Source: a bacterium (GTDB lineage Bacteria; Chloroflexota; Anaerolineae; Caldilineales; Caldilineaceae). Taken from it: a DNA stretch of 64,000 nucleotides. The stretch covers positions 1-64,000 of the forward strand of contig WGMT01000037.1 of the NCBI GenBank assembly GCA_016124945.1, written 5' to 3'. Shown here in pieces: positions 53,638-62,647 of the stretch. Below the pieces are notes generated by a model. That model saw only the letters and a program-made list of their open reading frames with translations. It did not search any database and was not told the origin of the DNA. The position numbers and the translations under genes were made by a program. How positions within the stretch are numbered: position 1 is the stretch's first letter; each line of letters opens with the position of its first letter.

Positions 53638-54699
53638 CTAATCCAACCACTCGTCGCGATGGGCGGCGACAAAATCATCGTCGTTCAAATGAGGGTAGGC
53701 AGCGCAAACCCGCTTGATCTCTTCCACCTGGCCAGGAGCCAATCTCTCCTGCGGATTCAGCGTCCACGCCCCCTGCATCAATCCCTGGTGCTGTAAGACC
53801 CAATGGATACCGGGAATACAACCTCGGTAACTATGAACAGGATCGAAGATAGCGGCGTTGGCGTCGGTCAATTGTGCGCCGTAGGTCAACCAATAAGTAC
53901 TGTCTAGCGTGCCGGTGGCCCGGCCATGCTGGATGGCATTCAGCGCCTGCACAACCCGATGCGTCCACACGGCCCATTGCCCCAAAAGTCCGCCGACGAA
54001 TTGAACTGGTGGCTGGTTGGGATCGAAGACAAAGTCGGTGATCAGATCGGCGATGATACTGTCATCGTTGCCGGTGTAGAGAGCAATCTCCTGGCTACGG
54101 CCGGACGCGGCAAGCGCGCGCACAACGTCCAGCGTTTGGTAGCGGCTAAACGGAGCGACTTTGATGGCGACGACGTTGTCGATCTCCACAAACCGTCGCC
54201 AAAATTCATAATCGAGGACGCGCCCACCGACGGCGGGTTGCAGGTAAAAGCCCATCACTGGGATGCGATCAGCAACAGCGCGACAGTGGGCCAGCAGTTC
54301 ATCCAGCGGCGCTTCTCGCCAGGCCGAAAGGCTTAACATGCCCACATGATAGCCCAAGGAAAGTGCCAGATCCGCTTCACGGAGTGCTTGTTCGGTGCGC
54401 CCCAGTAATCCTGCAATCTTGATAAACGGTCGCGGCGACAGCGCCAGGGATTCGTCCACAGTACGGCTTGCCAGCGCCAACACAGGTTCCAGCAAGCCGA
54501 TGGCGGGAGCGTGGATCTCAAACTGGGTGGTATGCACGCCAACAGCCACACCGCCCACGCCGGCGGCGCAGTAATAGCGAGTCAGGCCGCGTTGATGACG
54601 CTCGTCCAAACGCAGATCGGGCGTCAATGCCAGTGGATGGGCCGGAATCACCGTTCCCTGCCGTAACAGGGCAGATAACTGCGGAGCTAAGGTCTCCAT
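53638..54699 (-). CDS. DapA-family aldolase/lyase
   Basis: A 353-residue member of the dihydrodipicolinate synthase (DapA) family, TIM-barrel class I enzymes that form a Schiff base with a 2-keto acid. The catalytic Tyr is in MGFYLQPA (Tyr 152) and the Schiff-base Lys in VVAIKVAPF (Lys 180), both at normal spacing. It is about 50 residues longer than DapA, with a C-terminal extension. Its ATG overlaps the stop codon of the preceding SDR-like gene (TGATG), so the two are translationally coupled. With a heparinase-like gene and ROK repressor across the divergent region, a sugar-acid aldolase role is more likely than lysine synthesis. Confidence 0.85.
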   Translation of the reverse strand: METLAPQLSALLRQGTVIPAHPLALTPDLRLDERHQRGLTRYYCAAGVGGVAVGVHTTQFEIHAPAIGLLEPVLALASRTVDESLALSPRPFIKIAGLLGRTEQALREADLALSLGYHVGMLSLSAWREAPLDELLAHCRAVADRIPVMGFYLQPAVGGRVLDYEFWRRFVEIDNVVAIKVAPFSRYQTLDVVRALAASGRSQEIALYTGNDDSIIADLITDFVFDPNQPPVQFVGGLLGQWAVWTHRVVQALNAIQHGRATGTLDSTYWLTYGAQLTDANAAIFDPVHSYRGCIPGIHWVLQHQGLMQGAWTLNPQERLAPGQVEEIKRVCAAYPHLNDDDFVAAHRDEWLD

Positions 54700-55772
54700 C
54701 AGAATTTTCCGTCCCTCGTTTCAAAGTAAGTTGGTTTGTTGAGCGTTTCCCCGCCTCTCTCTACCCACCCGGCGATCCAATCTATCATCTGGGCCAACGA
54801 AACAGAAGGATAGCCGAAGAGATGCTGTGCTTGGGCAGCATTGCTCAGTAGCGCGTTGGGGGCTTCCGTCCCTGTGAAAATGGGTGTCTGCCCAAAGCGT
54901 TGACCCAATTGTTCGGCGACCCGGCGGATCGAAACCGCCTCCGGCCCGGTGACGTTAAGCACAAAGGGCGGAGAATCGCAGTGTTCGAGCAGCGCCAGCG
55001 CCTGTCCGTTGGCGTCTCCCTGCCAGATGACGTTGGCGCAGCCCATGTTCAGATCAACGGGTTGACGGTTAAAAACCTTCTGCGCCACGTCCACAAGGAC
55101 ACCATAACGCACTTCAACCGCGTAATTTAGGCGCATGATGGCACAGCGCAAGCCGTGCTCCCGCGAAAAATAGTCAAAGATACGTTCGCGCCCGAGGCAA
55201 GAGATAGCATATTCACCGACGGGTTGGGGTTCATCTGTTTCCGTGGAGCCGCCCAATGTTACCGGCGTCAAGGCGTAGACATTGCCGGTGGAAAAGGCCA
55301 CGATCCGCGCATCGGTGTAGCGTTCACAGACCAGGGCCGGCAGGTGAGTGTTGATCGCCCAGGTCATGTGTTGTGCGCCGGTGGTGCCGAATTTCTGGCC
55401 TGCCATGAAGATGATGTTCCGGCTGTCTGGCAACTGCGCCAGCGCCGACCGATCCAGCAAATCACACGCAATGGGGTGGACGCCCATTCGTTCTAGTTCG
55501 GTCATGACATGTGGCTGGCTGAAACGGGCCACGCCGTACACTTTATAGGGCAGATTGAGCGCAGCAAGGGCGCGTACCGCCATCCTCGCCAACGTCGGCC
55601 CCATCTTGCCGCTGACCCCGAGGATCACGAGATCACTATCCAGCGTTTGCAGCGCCTTTAAGACAGGCAATGTTGGGCGCGAAAGTAGATCCTCCACTTG
55701 ACTGATGGAGTCGACGGTTGCCGGCATATGTTCATTGTCAGGCACCGGCAATGAGGCGCGTTGAGCGTTCAC
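54699..55772 (-). CDS. NAD-dependent epimerase/dehydratase-like SDR
   Basis: A 357-residue protein with the extended-SDR Rossmann fold: LVILGVSGKMGPTLARMA as nucleotide-binding loop, CDLLDRSAL, then AFSTGNVYA with the catalytic Ser/Thr region. The active-site motif reads EYAISCLGRE, so Tyr 188 is present but the usual YxxxK Lys is Cys 192. A C-terminal substrate lobe (about 210-340) is present. The likely start is GTG 55772, with GGGG seven bases upstream; ATG 55727 is an alternative that would still keep the fold. It is coupled to the DapA-like gene, suggesting oxidation or epimerisation of a sugar acid, though activity without the Lys is uncertain. Confidence 0.82.
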   Translation of the reverse strand: MNAQRASLPVPDNEHMPATVDSISQVEDLLSRPTLPVLKALQTLDSDLVILGVSGKMGPTLARMAVRALAALNLPYKVYGVARFSQPHVMTELERMGVHPIACDLLDRSALAQLPDSRNIIFMAGQKFGTTGAQHMTWAINTHLPALVCERYTDARIVAFSTGNVYALTPVTLGGSTETDEPQPVGEYAISCLGRERIFDYFSREHGLRCAIMRLNYAVEVRYGVLVDVAQKVFNRQPVDLNMGCANVIWQGDANGQALALLEHCDSPPFVLNVTGPEAVSIRRVAEQLGQRFGQTPIFTGTEAPNALLSNAAQAQHLFGYPSVSLAQMIDWIAGWVERGGETLNKPTYFETRDGKF

Positions 55773-55993
55773 AGAGCTACCCCTACTGTTGGATAAGATG
55801 TTTCACCGGCTGCCTGCCTTGAGGAGACGGGAAACGCATTGGCGTGGACAAGGACAGAATCGCGTGTAGTTTGTGATGGAAAGGATATTTTGAGTCCGGG
55901 TCAAGAGGAGCGTAAACATGTAGATCCTGTGGGCAGGTGAGGAATGGGATCTACTGGCACAGCATCTTTGGGCTGTCAGAAGTACAGCCCATT

Positions 55994-56012
55994 TAGTTCA
56001 CTAGCCGAACTA
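55994..56012. promoter_or_regulatory. ROK-type operator candidate
   Basis: TAGTTC-ACTAGCC-GAACTA is a 6-bp inverted repeat with a 7-bp spacer, close in style to XylR/ROK operators (TTAGTT...AACTAA). It lies between the divergent SDR-like and ROK genes, directly upstream of a TATAAT box. Confidence 0.55.
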
Positions 56013-56019
56013 TCTTGTC

Positions 56020-56025
56020 TATAAT
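56020..56025 (+). promoter_or_regulatory. Candidate -10 box TATAAT for the ROK gene
   Basis: A consensus TATAAT follows TTCACT (55997-56002) by 17 bp. The operator-like repeat overlaps the -35 box and spacer, consistent with autorepression. The leader to ATG 56187 would be about 155 nt. Confidence 0.5.
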
Positions 56026-56186
56026 AGCACTGACTCTGGACAGTGTCAATCACAAACTCAGGACTAAAGCTCGATTTTTTCGTTGTTGACGCTCAAGAAA
56101 AGCTATGCTATTCTCTAGAATATCCTCTTGAAATTGGTTTTCCTTGTGAACAAATATACTGAATCACGCGCCAGAAGTTTGGATCT

Positions 56187-57443
56187 ATGCTCCCACGCCT
56201 GGATAGTGCCAAAGAGTTAAATCGTCGGCTCATTTTGGAGCAGATCCGTCAGGGCAAATATATTTCGCGCAGCGACATTGTAGACGCTACAGGTTTGAGC
56301 AAAGCGGCTGTCTCATCGATTGTGGCTGAATTGATCGATGTTGGGCTGGTGGAAGAGACCGGCAGCCAGAGCGCAGCGATTGGTCGCCCACGTATTTTGC
56401 TTTCTTTGGTGCCCCAGGCCGGCTATGTTTTAGGGGCCGAATTGACCGACCAGGAATGCCGTGTGATTTTGACCGATTTGCGCGCCGAACCAATCCGGCG
56501 GTTGACGGAACAGGTTCAACCCTCGGATCTTTCGGTGGATACGTTGGTCAATCTACTGCAAAATTGTGTTGAACAGATTCTAGTCGGCATCGATCACGCC
56601 CAGATATTGGCAATGGGTGTCTGTGTCCCAGGCGTCGTGAATCCCTCGACAGGGCAAGTCGCCCTTTCGGTGATCTTGCCCTGGCGTAATGTGCCACTGG
56701 CCCAGGAACTCGACCAGCGTTTCCCTTTCCCTGTGGCGGTTTTCTCACGGGGGAATGCGGCCACCTGGGGTGAACGCTGGTATGGGGCCGGTCAGAACGC
56801 CGCCAACTTGATCTATGTACGTGTCGGCAGTGGGATTGTGGCGGGGCTGGTGCTCCACGGCCAGCCATATCTGGGCCAGGGTTTCGGCGCCGGCGAGCTA
56901 GGACATGTCACTGTCCAGCCGGATGGCGCCATCTGCCGCTGCGGTAACCGAGGCTGTCTAGCCACCGTCGCTACGGTAGAATCACTTTTGAGCCGCGTTG
57001 GGCGGCTCCTGCGCGAAGATGTTAACAACCCCTTGTGGGGCAAACTCGACAACAATCTTGAATTGTTGTCGCTAGAGATTGTCACCGAGGCGGCTCATGC
57101 TGGGAATGTCGTGGTGCAACAGGCCCTGGCAGAGACCGGCCGTTGGTTGGCAATTGCACTTGCTTCTGCAGTCAATCTACTCAATCTCGACATGATCATT
57201 GTCGGTGGTCCAATGGAACAGGCTGGGGAGAGTTTGCTTGGCCCCCTGCGTAGCGAACTTAGCCGGCGGGCGTTGCCTACCCATTTGGCCCGACTGGAGG
57301 TCGTGCCGTCCACGTTGAAGGAAGATGCGCCCTCGATTGGCGCGGCGAGCCTTGTCCTTCATGAACTGATGTCCCCTGCTCCCCTGCCCGTGTTACTACC
57401 GAATTTTGCCAACAAGGCCGGCTTGTTCAGCCTCTCAAACTAG
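56187..57443 (+). CDS. ROK-family transcriptional repressor
   Basis: A 418-residue ROK (NagC/Mlc/XylR-type) regulator. A winged helix-turn-helix occupies residues 15-75 (ISRSDIVDATGLSKAAVSSI). The ROK domain follows with the zinc motif GELGHVTVQPDGAICRCGNRGCL, split here as GELGH and CRCGNRGC. The phosphotransfer Asp of sugar-kinase members (NDAN-type) is replaced: the motif reads SRGNAATWGE, so it probably binds but does not phosphorylate its sugar. It is divergent from the SDR/DapA pair and codirectional with the heparinase-like gene and ABC operon; the palindrome upstream is the likely target. Confidence 0.9.
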   Translation: MLPRLDSAKELNRRLILEQIRQGKYISRSDIVDATGLSKAAVSSIVAELIDVGLVEETGSQSAAIGRPRILLSLVPQAGYVLGAELTDQECRVILTDLRAEPIRRLTEQVQPSDLSVDTLVNLLQNCVEQILVGIDHAQILAMGVCVPGVVNPSTGQVALSVILPWRNVPLAQELDQRFPFPVAVFSRGNAATWGERWYGAGQNAANLIYVRVGSGIVAGLVLHGQPYLGQGFGAGELGHVTVQPDGAICRCGNRGCLATVATVESLLSRVGRLLREDVNNPLWGKLDNNLELLSLEIVTEAAHAGNVVVQQALAETGRWLAIALASAVNLLNLDMIIVGGPMEQAGESLLGPLRSELSRRALPTHLARLEVVPSTLKEDAPSIGAASLVLHELMSPAPLPVLLPNFANKAGLFSLSN

Positions 57444-57544
57444 GATCTGTTGACAGTTACACACAATTGAACGAATTGCCGTTCCCATCTTGGGTTTCGT
57501 GCAAGTCCGTATAGGCTTCCAACCATTGTGTAGGAACAGGCCTC

Positions 57545-59401
57545 ATGTCTCTGCCTCAAGCGATTGACTCGGATTTCGATTCATGTTTACCTTTCGATTC
57601 ACATTTATCTGTGAATACGCCCATTGCTATTGACCCGTTTGCGGCATCTAGCCGGCATGTGTCGGAGCTCGTCGTCGAGTTGCGCAATCGGATCGCCGAA
57701 GAAAAGGCGCGCCCCGAGTTGACGGTCGGCTACTACCGGATTGGTCATCGCTTGTCCTTTCCCCTGCCGTTGGATCAGCGTCCTCAAGGGCTGCCCGCCG
57801 GCATCCCGCAAATGAGCGCTTACCCGTGGACAACCTGGCTGTTCTGGGAACTAGAGACGCGCTGGCGGCTGCTCTATACCGGTTGGCGGCATCTGGAAGA
57901 CGAAGAGGCGGGGCGTCTTTTGCAAGACGAGTTGAGCGCGTTGGCGAACTGGTCGCACTTTCGTGGCGATGACGGCAACGTGAGCCTGATCACGGGGCAT
58001 GTCGCCGCTATCTTTGCCCACCTCCTATCGCATCCATCAAACTGGGATGTTAGCAGTTATCAGCAGATTCATGCCACCGCGGTCGACATGATGGATCGGG
58101 ATCTACTGCCGTGGTTCCAAAGCCATTGGGCCAACGAAAATGAGTTTACCCCGATCAAGCTCCACAACATTGCCCTGATCTCACTGGTCCGCGGCGCGCA
58201 TCTGGCGCGGATGCTCGACCATCCAGCGACAACGCAGTTTGAAGAACGAGCGCTGGATGCCATACGCAGTTGGTGGCGTTTTCGGCTGGACGATCCACCA
58301 CACAGCGAAGGCGCAGCCTACGACGGCTATCTGATGGATCACGTCACCGAATGGCTGTTCTCGTTGCCACAGGCAGAAGCCCTCTTCGCTGAAGGTTTAC
58401 CGGCTTTTGCTTCACTTGTCACACAATGGATCCACCTGGCACTGCCCGGTGCCCCTGCCGAGAGCGCGCCGTTGGGTGATGTGGAAAGCGAAATGCCCTT
58501 TTGGATGACTGTGCTCTGTCGGCTCTTCGTTGCTTACGCCGGCCAAGCGCCCTTCGACCAAGGGCAATGGCTTGTACAACGGATCCCGGCGGCCAAACTA
58601 CCGGCTGCCGCGTTGGAATGGCTCCTGCTCAATCAGGAAAAACTGAGTGCCGTTCCCTCTTCTCCGTCGCCGGGTATACAACCCTTGGCCACTGCCGTCA
58701 CCATCCGCACAGGCTGGGCGAGCGAGGATCTGCTTCTGGTGATCGCAGCCAACCGCAGCCCTATGAGCCATCTCCACAACGACGGAGGAGAGATGCTCCT
58801 GGGCTGGCGAGGACGCTTTTGGATCACCGATCCAGGCTACCAACAGTACCGGCCTGGCGAGGAACGTGACTACACCATCGGCGTCGCCGCCCACAATCCC
58901 CCTGTACTTGAAGGCATCGCCCAGACCCGGCGTAACGTGAAGCGAACCGCCGTCAGCGAAGATAGCAACCGGCAATACCATATTACGCTCGATATTAGCG
59001 GCTGTTACGAAGGCTTGCCCGCGTCGACGCAGGTATTCCGTGATGTCTGGATGAACACAGAAGGCAAATCCTTCACTGTGATGGTGCGAGATAGCTTTCA
59101 TGGGCTGCACCCTGGCTGTACGGTAAAAACCCATTGGCTGGCCGCGGCGGATCTCGCCTGGTCTTTCGTAGACGGTTGGGCGCGCTTGAGCGACGGCGAA
59201 CGCGTTCTCTGGATCGGGGCACAGCCGGCCCCATGCGCAGCGTCACAATTGCACCGCCATCCTGGCAGCCGCGGCTCGCTGACACTTGGACACACAAACA
59301 CGCTGCCCAACGGAAACGGTGTCCACTGGTGGATTTTCCAGAGCGGTCACGCCAATGAGTGGACACCTCCCCCGACACAATTGCCTATCCTCTTTCCCTA
59401 A
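57545..59401 (+). CDS. Heparinase II/III-like protein
   Basis: A 618-residue protein like heparinase II/III polysaccharide lyases: an alpha-helical toroid (about 80-370) rich in Trp/His, then a beta-sandwich domain with MSHLHNDGGEMLLGWRG, FWITDPGYQQYRPGEERDYT, the characteristic block of that family. No signal peptide is seen, so it would act in the cytoplasm, perhaps on imported oligosaccharides. AGGAACAGG precedes the ATG. The gene ends 41 bp before an ABC binding-protein gene and follows a ROK repressor, supporting a sugar-acid polymer or oligosaccharide pathway. Lyase specificity cannot be judged from sequence. Confidence 0.82.
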   Translation: MSLPQAIDSDFDSCLPFDSHLSVNTPIAIDPFAASSRHVSELVVELRNRIAEEKARPELTVGYYRIGHRLSFPLPLDQRPQGLPAGIPQMSAYPWTTWLFWELETRWRLLYTGWRHLEDEEAGRLLQDELSALANWSHFRGDDGNVSLITGHVAAIFAHLLSHPSNWDVSSYQQIHATAVDMMDRDLLPWFQSHWANENEFTPIKLHNIALISLVRGAHLARMLDHPATTQFEERALDAIRSWWRFRLDDPPHSEGAAYDGYLMDHVTEWLFSLPQAEALFAEGLPAFASLVTQWIHLALPGAPAESAPLGDVESEMPFWMTVLCRLFVAYAGQAPFDQGQWLVQRIPAAKLPAAALEWLLLNQEKLSAVPSSPSPGIQPLATAVTIRTGWASEDLLLVIAANRSPMSHLHNDGGEMLLGWRGRFWITDPGYQQYRPGEERDYTIGVAAHNPPVLEGIAQTRRNVKRTAVSEDSNRQYHITLDISGCYEGLPASTQVFRDVWMNTEGKSFTVMVRDSFHGLHPGCTVKTHWLAAADLAWSFVDGWARLSDGERVLWIGAQPAPCAASQLHRHPGSRGSLTLGHTNTLPNGNGVHWWIFQSGHANEWTPPPTQLPILFP

Positions 59402-59442
59402 TGGGAATCCTGTTATTCACTACCACACATGGAGGAAGCAGA

Positions 59443-61419
59443 ATGATTCAAGCAAAGATCAGGCATCAGAAACTTGTGCAGATGTGGATACTCGGCGTGT
59501 TGATTCTCTTATTGGCTGCCTGTGGCGGCGCGCCGGCGGCACCGTCCACACCTGCCGACGACACAGCGGCGCCGCCCGCAACGAGTGTAGAAGCGGTCGC
59601 CCCCGCAGGCGAAGTGGATCTTTCGCAAAAGGAAGCCCCCGCGCTGGCAGCGAAGGTCGCCGCAGGGGAATTGCCACCGCTGGAAGAACGGCTGCCCGTG
59701 AACCCACTGGTGGTAGAACCACATGAAGCGCCGGGCAAATATGGCGGCACCTGGAAAATCGGCGTCCTCTCGCCGCGGGCGGCGTACATGAACGCCCGCA
59801 CCGTCACCGAGAGCCTCGCCATGTGGGATCGCACAGGCTCGCAGCCCGTCCCCGACATTGCCGACCGCTGGGAAATCTCTGACGACGGCACCACCTACAC
59901 CTTCTACCTGCGTCAGGGCATCAAATGGTCCGACGGTACACCCTTCACCTCGGATGACATCATGTTCTGGTTCAACGACATCATATTGAACACAGAGTAC
60001 ACGCCCGCCCCGCCGGATTGGCTGCGCATCCAGGGCGAAGTGGTCACGGTAAACGCACCCGACGAATTCACCGTCGTCTTCGAGTTTGCCCACCCGTACA
60101 CGCTCTTCTTGCAGAATCTGGCCTTCCGCGGCGTCTCGATGTTCGACTTCCCCAAACATTATATTTCGCAATTCCACCCGGCCTACACCGAGGCCGATGA
60201 GCTTTCTGCAAAACTTTCGGAACTGGGCTACGAGACGTGGAACACGGCTGTGCTTGATCTGGCCTTCCCCACCAATCCGAATCTGCCCCGCCTCAGCGCC
60301 TGGGTCAGCGTCACCGAAAACCCGGAAACCTCGGTAGTCTTCGAACGCAACCCGTATTACTGGAAGGTCGATCCCGAAGGCCGCCAACTGCCTTACATGG
60401 ATACGATGGAAGTGGTGATCTATCAGGACCGCGAAGTAATGGTCCTTGGGGCCATGAATGGCGACATCAACTATGAGGCCCAGGTGATCGCCCCCACCGA
60501 CTTCCCGGTGCTGAGCCAGAATGAAGAACGCGGCGGCTACACCATGCACCGCTATCCTCGCCCGGTGCCAATGGTTGTCTTCTTTAATATGGACAGCAGC
60601 GATCCCGTCCTCGGCCCCATCGTCAAGGATCTGCGCTTCCGCCAGGCATTGTCCATCGGCGTCGACCGCAACGACATCAACGACAGCGCCTTCCTCGGTC
60701 TGGGTGAGATCACCCAAGCGTTGCCACCGGCCGCGGACCCCTACGCACTGCCCGAGTTGCGCACGCTCTACACCGAATACGATGCCGACGAAGCCAACCG
60801 TCTGCTCGACGAGATGGGCCTGGATCAGCGTGACAGTGAAGGCTTCCGCCTGACCCCCGACGGTAGCCGCCTCAGCTTCACCATGCCTGTCCTCGGTGGG
60901 CAAGGTGTAGCCGACCGCGCCTACGAAGTGCTTGTCGAGTATTGGCGTGCGTTGGGCTTAGAAGTAGCCGTGAACTTCATGCCGTCGCAGAACTGGGTGG
61001 CAATGGTGCGCGCCGGTGAACATGCCGTCGCCGGTTACCTCTCGGCCACGATCCAGTGGGTGGTCGATCCCATCTGGTTCGTGCCGACGGCGGACACAGC
61101 TTATTTCGCGCCGCTCACCGGCCTCTACTACGCCACCAACGGTGCGCAGGGCGTGGAACCCGAAGGCTTGTTGCTTGAGTTGCAGCAGAACTTCGACGCC
61201 ATGAAGGCCGCCACCGATCCGGCGGAACAGGTGCGCCTGGGTCAGGAGATCGTGCGCATCAACGCCGAAAATCTCTTCCGTGTCGGCTATGTCCAGGGCT
61301 TCCAGCCGGTACTGGCCGACTCAGCCTTTCGCAACATTCCGCATGAGTTCGGCCTGGAAGACTTCCGCATCTACTTCCCGCGCTACATGCAGCCGGAGCA
61401 GTGGTGGTTGGATGAATAG
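59443..61419 (+). CDS. ABC transporter solute-binding lipoprotein (long family 5 type)
   Basis: A 658-residue family 5 binding protein of the long type. The signal peptide (VQMWILGVLILLLAAC) ends in lipobox LLAAC and is followed by a Gly/Ala/Pro-rich linker. Family features are DIADRWEISDDGTTYTF, LRQGIKWSDGTPFTSDDIMFW and LRFRQALSIGVDRNDIN. GGAGGAAG fixes the start at ATG 59443; a longer frame from 59359 overlaps the heparinase-like gene and would bury the signal. It heads an operon with two permeases and an ATPase starting at 63940. The neighbouring lyase-like gene suggests an oligosaccharide as a possible ligand instead of a peptide. Confidence 0.9.
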   Translation: MIQAKIRHQKLVQMWILGVLILLLAACGGAPAAPSTPADDTAAPPATSVEAVAPAGEVDLSQKEAPALAAKVAAGELPPLEERLPVNPLVVEPHEAPGKYGGTWKIGVLSPRAAYMNARTVTESLAMWDRTGSQPVPDIADRWEISDDGTTYTFYLRQGIKWSDGTPFTSDDIMFWFNDIILNTEYTPAPPDWLRIQGEVVTVNAPDEFTVVFEFAHPYTLFLQNLAFRGVSMFDFPKHYISQFHPAYTEADELSAKLSELGYETWNTAVLDLAFPTNPNLPRLSAWVSVTENPETSVVFERNPYYWKVDPEGRQLPYMDTMEVVIYQDREVMVLGAMNGDINYEAQVIAPTDFPVLSQNEERGGYTMHRYPRPVPMVVFFNMDSSDPVLGPIVKDLRFRQALSIGVDRNDINDSAFLGLGEITQALPPAADPYALPELRTLYTEYDADEANRLLDEMGLDQRDSEGFRLTPDGSRLSFTMPVLGGQGVADRAYEVLVEYWRALGLEVAVNFMPSQNWVAMVRAGEHAVAGYLSATIQWVVDPIWFVPTADTAYFAPLTGLYYATNGAQGVEPEGLLLELQQNFDAMKAATDPAEQVRLGQEIVRINAENLFRVGYVQGFQPVLADSAFRNIPHEFGLEDFRIYFPRYMQPEQWWLDE

Positions 61420-61423
61420 AGTT

Positions 61424-61453
61424 GGGGACTGGGGATTAGGGACTGGGGACTGG
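61424..61453. repeat. 7-bp tandem repeat (GGGGACT type)
   Basis: Four head-to-tail 7-mers (GGGGACT, GGGGATT, AGGGACT, GGGGACT) lie just after the binding-protein stop, before the long inverted repeat. Confidence 0.8.
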
Positions 61454-61535
61454 ATTGAGTTCCTGGTCTTGTAATCGCCAGCCGGTGACTTTGTCACAGT
61501 GAGTTGGATGTTGGGGTGCATTTCGCGCCGATGGC

Positions 61536-61607
61536 AAACAGTGCCAGGCACGGGCCAAGTTTACAAGCTTGAACAGGCAATTTTCTGGCCCGTGCCTGGC
61601 ACTGTTT
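61536..61607. repeat. Long inverted repeat, CAGTGCCTGGCACGGG family (copy 3)
   Basis: Perfect 22-bp arms at 61536-61557 (AAACAGTGCCAGGCACGGGC...) and 61586-61607 with a 28-nt loop, the longest stem of this family, placed between the binding-protein and permease genes. The permease frame stays open through it, but the real start is downstream at 61646. Confidence 0.88.
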
Positions 61608-61645
61608 ACTCCCCAACCTACGCGATCTACTTTTGGAGTGTCCTT

Positions 61646-62638
61646 ATGCTCGCTTATGTGATCAGACGTCTGCTCTTGATGATCCCGACGTTGGCGATTA
61701 TTTCGGTAATCTCGTTTTGGGTGATCAACTTGCCGCCCGGGAACTACGTCGACGCCTTTATGGCGCAGATGGCCGGGCAAGGGCAGATCCCCGATTTTGA
61801 GACGCGCCAGCAGATGGAGCAAATGTACGGCGTCAATCAGCCTATCTACGTCCAATACTTCAGGTGGATTTCTCGAGCGCTGCAAGGAGATTTCGGCCAG
61901 TCGTTCGAGTGGCGGCGGCCTGTGGTCGATCTGCTCGGCAGTCGCCTGAGCCGCACGATTGCCATTTCGTTGGTGACGGTTGTCTTTGTCTACACCGTGG
62001 CAATTCCGATTGGTATCTTCTCGGCGTTACGCCAGTATTCGTTGTGGGATTATGTTCTAACCTTCATTGGCTTCTTGGGGCTGTCGATCCCCAACTTCAG
62101 CCTGGCGTTGATCCTTTTGTATGTAGGGTTTGAGTATTTCGGTATGAGTGTAGGTGGTCTCTTTTCGCCGGAATTCGAAAATGCACCGTGGAGCATTGCC
62201 AAGGTGATCGATCTACTCAGCCACCTATGGGTGCCCGTGCTCGTGGTCGGCCTGTCGGGGACGGCAGGCCTGATCCGTGTGACACGGGCCAATCTGCTCG
62301 ATGAGTTGGGCAAACAATACGTCGTCGCCGCCCGCGCTCGAGGAATGCCGCGCCGCCGCCTGCTCTGGAAGTACCCAGTACGCGTCGCTATGAACCCGGT
62401 GATCAGCAGTGCTGCCTTCATTTTGCCCGGTATCGTTTCGGGGGCGACAATCACGGCGATTGTCCTCAACTTGCCCACCACCGGGCCGATCTATCTACGT
62501 GCACTACAAAGCCAGGACATGTACGTGGCGGGCGCGTTTATCCTCTTGCTCAGCAGCCTTACCGTGATCGGCACGCTCATCTCGGATCTTTTGTTGGCCT
62601 GGGCCGATCCACGCATTCGCTTCGGCGGACAGAAGTAG
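61646..62638 (+). CDS. Opp-type ABC permease (OppB-like)
   Basis: A 330-residue OppB/AppB-family permease. The first helix is AYVIRRLLLMIPTLAIISVI, followed by the family's LPPGNYVD and LQGDFGQSF segments, an EAA loop near ARARGMPRRRLLWKY and the end LLLAWADPRIRFGGQK. The frame is open from 61499, but that stretch is the inverted repeat; GGAG at 61634-61637 supports ATG 61646. Its partner permease starts 9 bp downstream. With the long binding protein it forms a transporter whose first ATPase gene is cut by the window edge. Confidence 0.9.
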   Translation: MLAYVIRRLLLMIPTLAIISVISFWVINLPPGNYVDAFMAQMAGQGQIPDFETRQQMEQMYGVNQPIYVQYFRWISRALQGDFGQSFEWRRPVVDLLGSRLSRTIAISLVTVVFVYTVAIPIGIFSALRQYSLWDYVLTFIGFLGLSIPNFSLALILLYVGFEYFGMSVGGLFSPEFENAPWSIAKVIDLLSHLWVPVLVVGLSGTAGLIRVTRANLLDELGKQYVVAARARGMPRRRLLWKYPVRVAMNPVISSAAFILPGIVSGATITAIVLNLPTTGPIYLRALQSQDMYVAGAFILLLSSLTVIGTLISDLLLAWADPRIRFGGQK

Positions 62639-62647
62639 GAGGGCACG

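Noticed and set aside
59509..60903. 464-residue open frame opposite the binding-protein gene
   Set aside because: The plus strand encodes a clear family 5 binding protein here; the reverse frame has a His/Asp/Val-rich composition typical of an antisense shadow.
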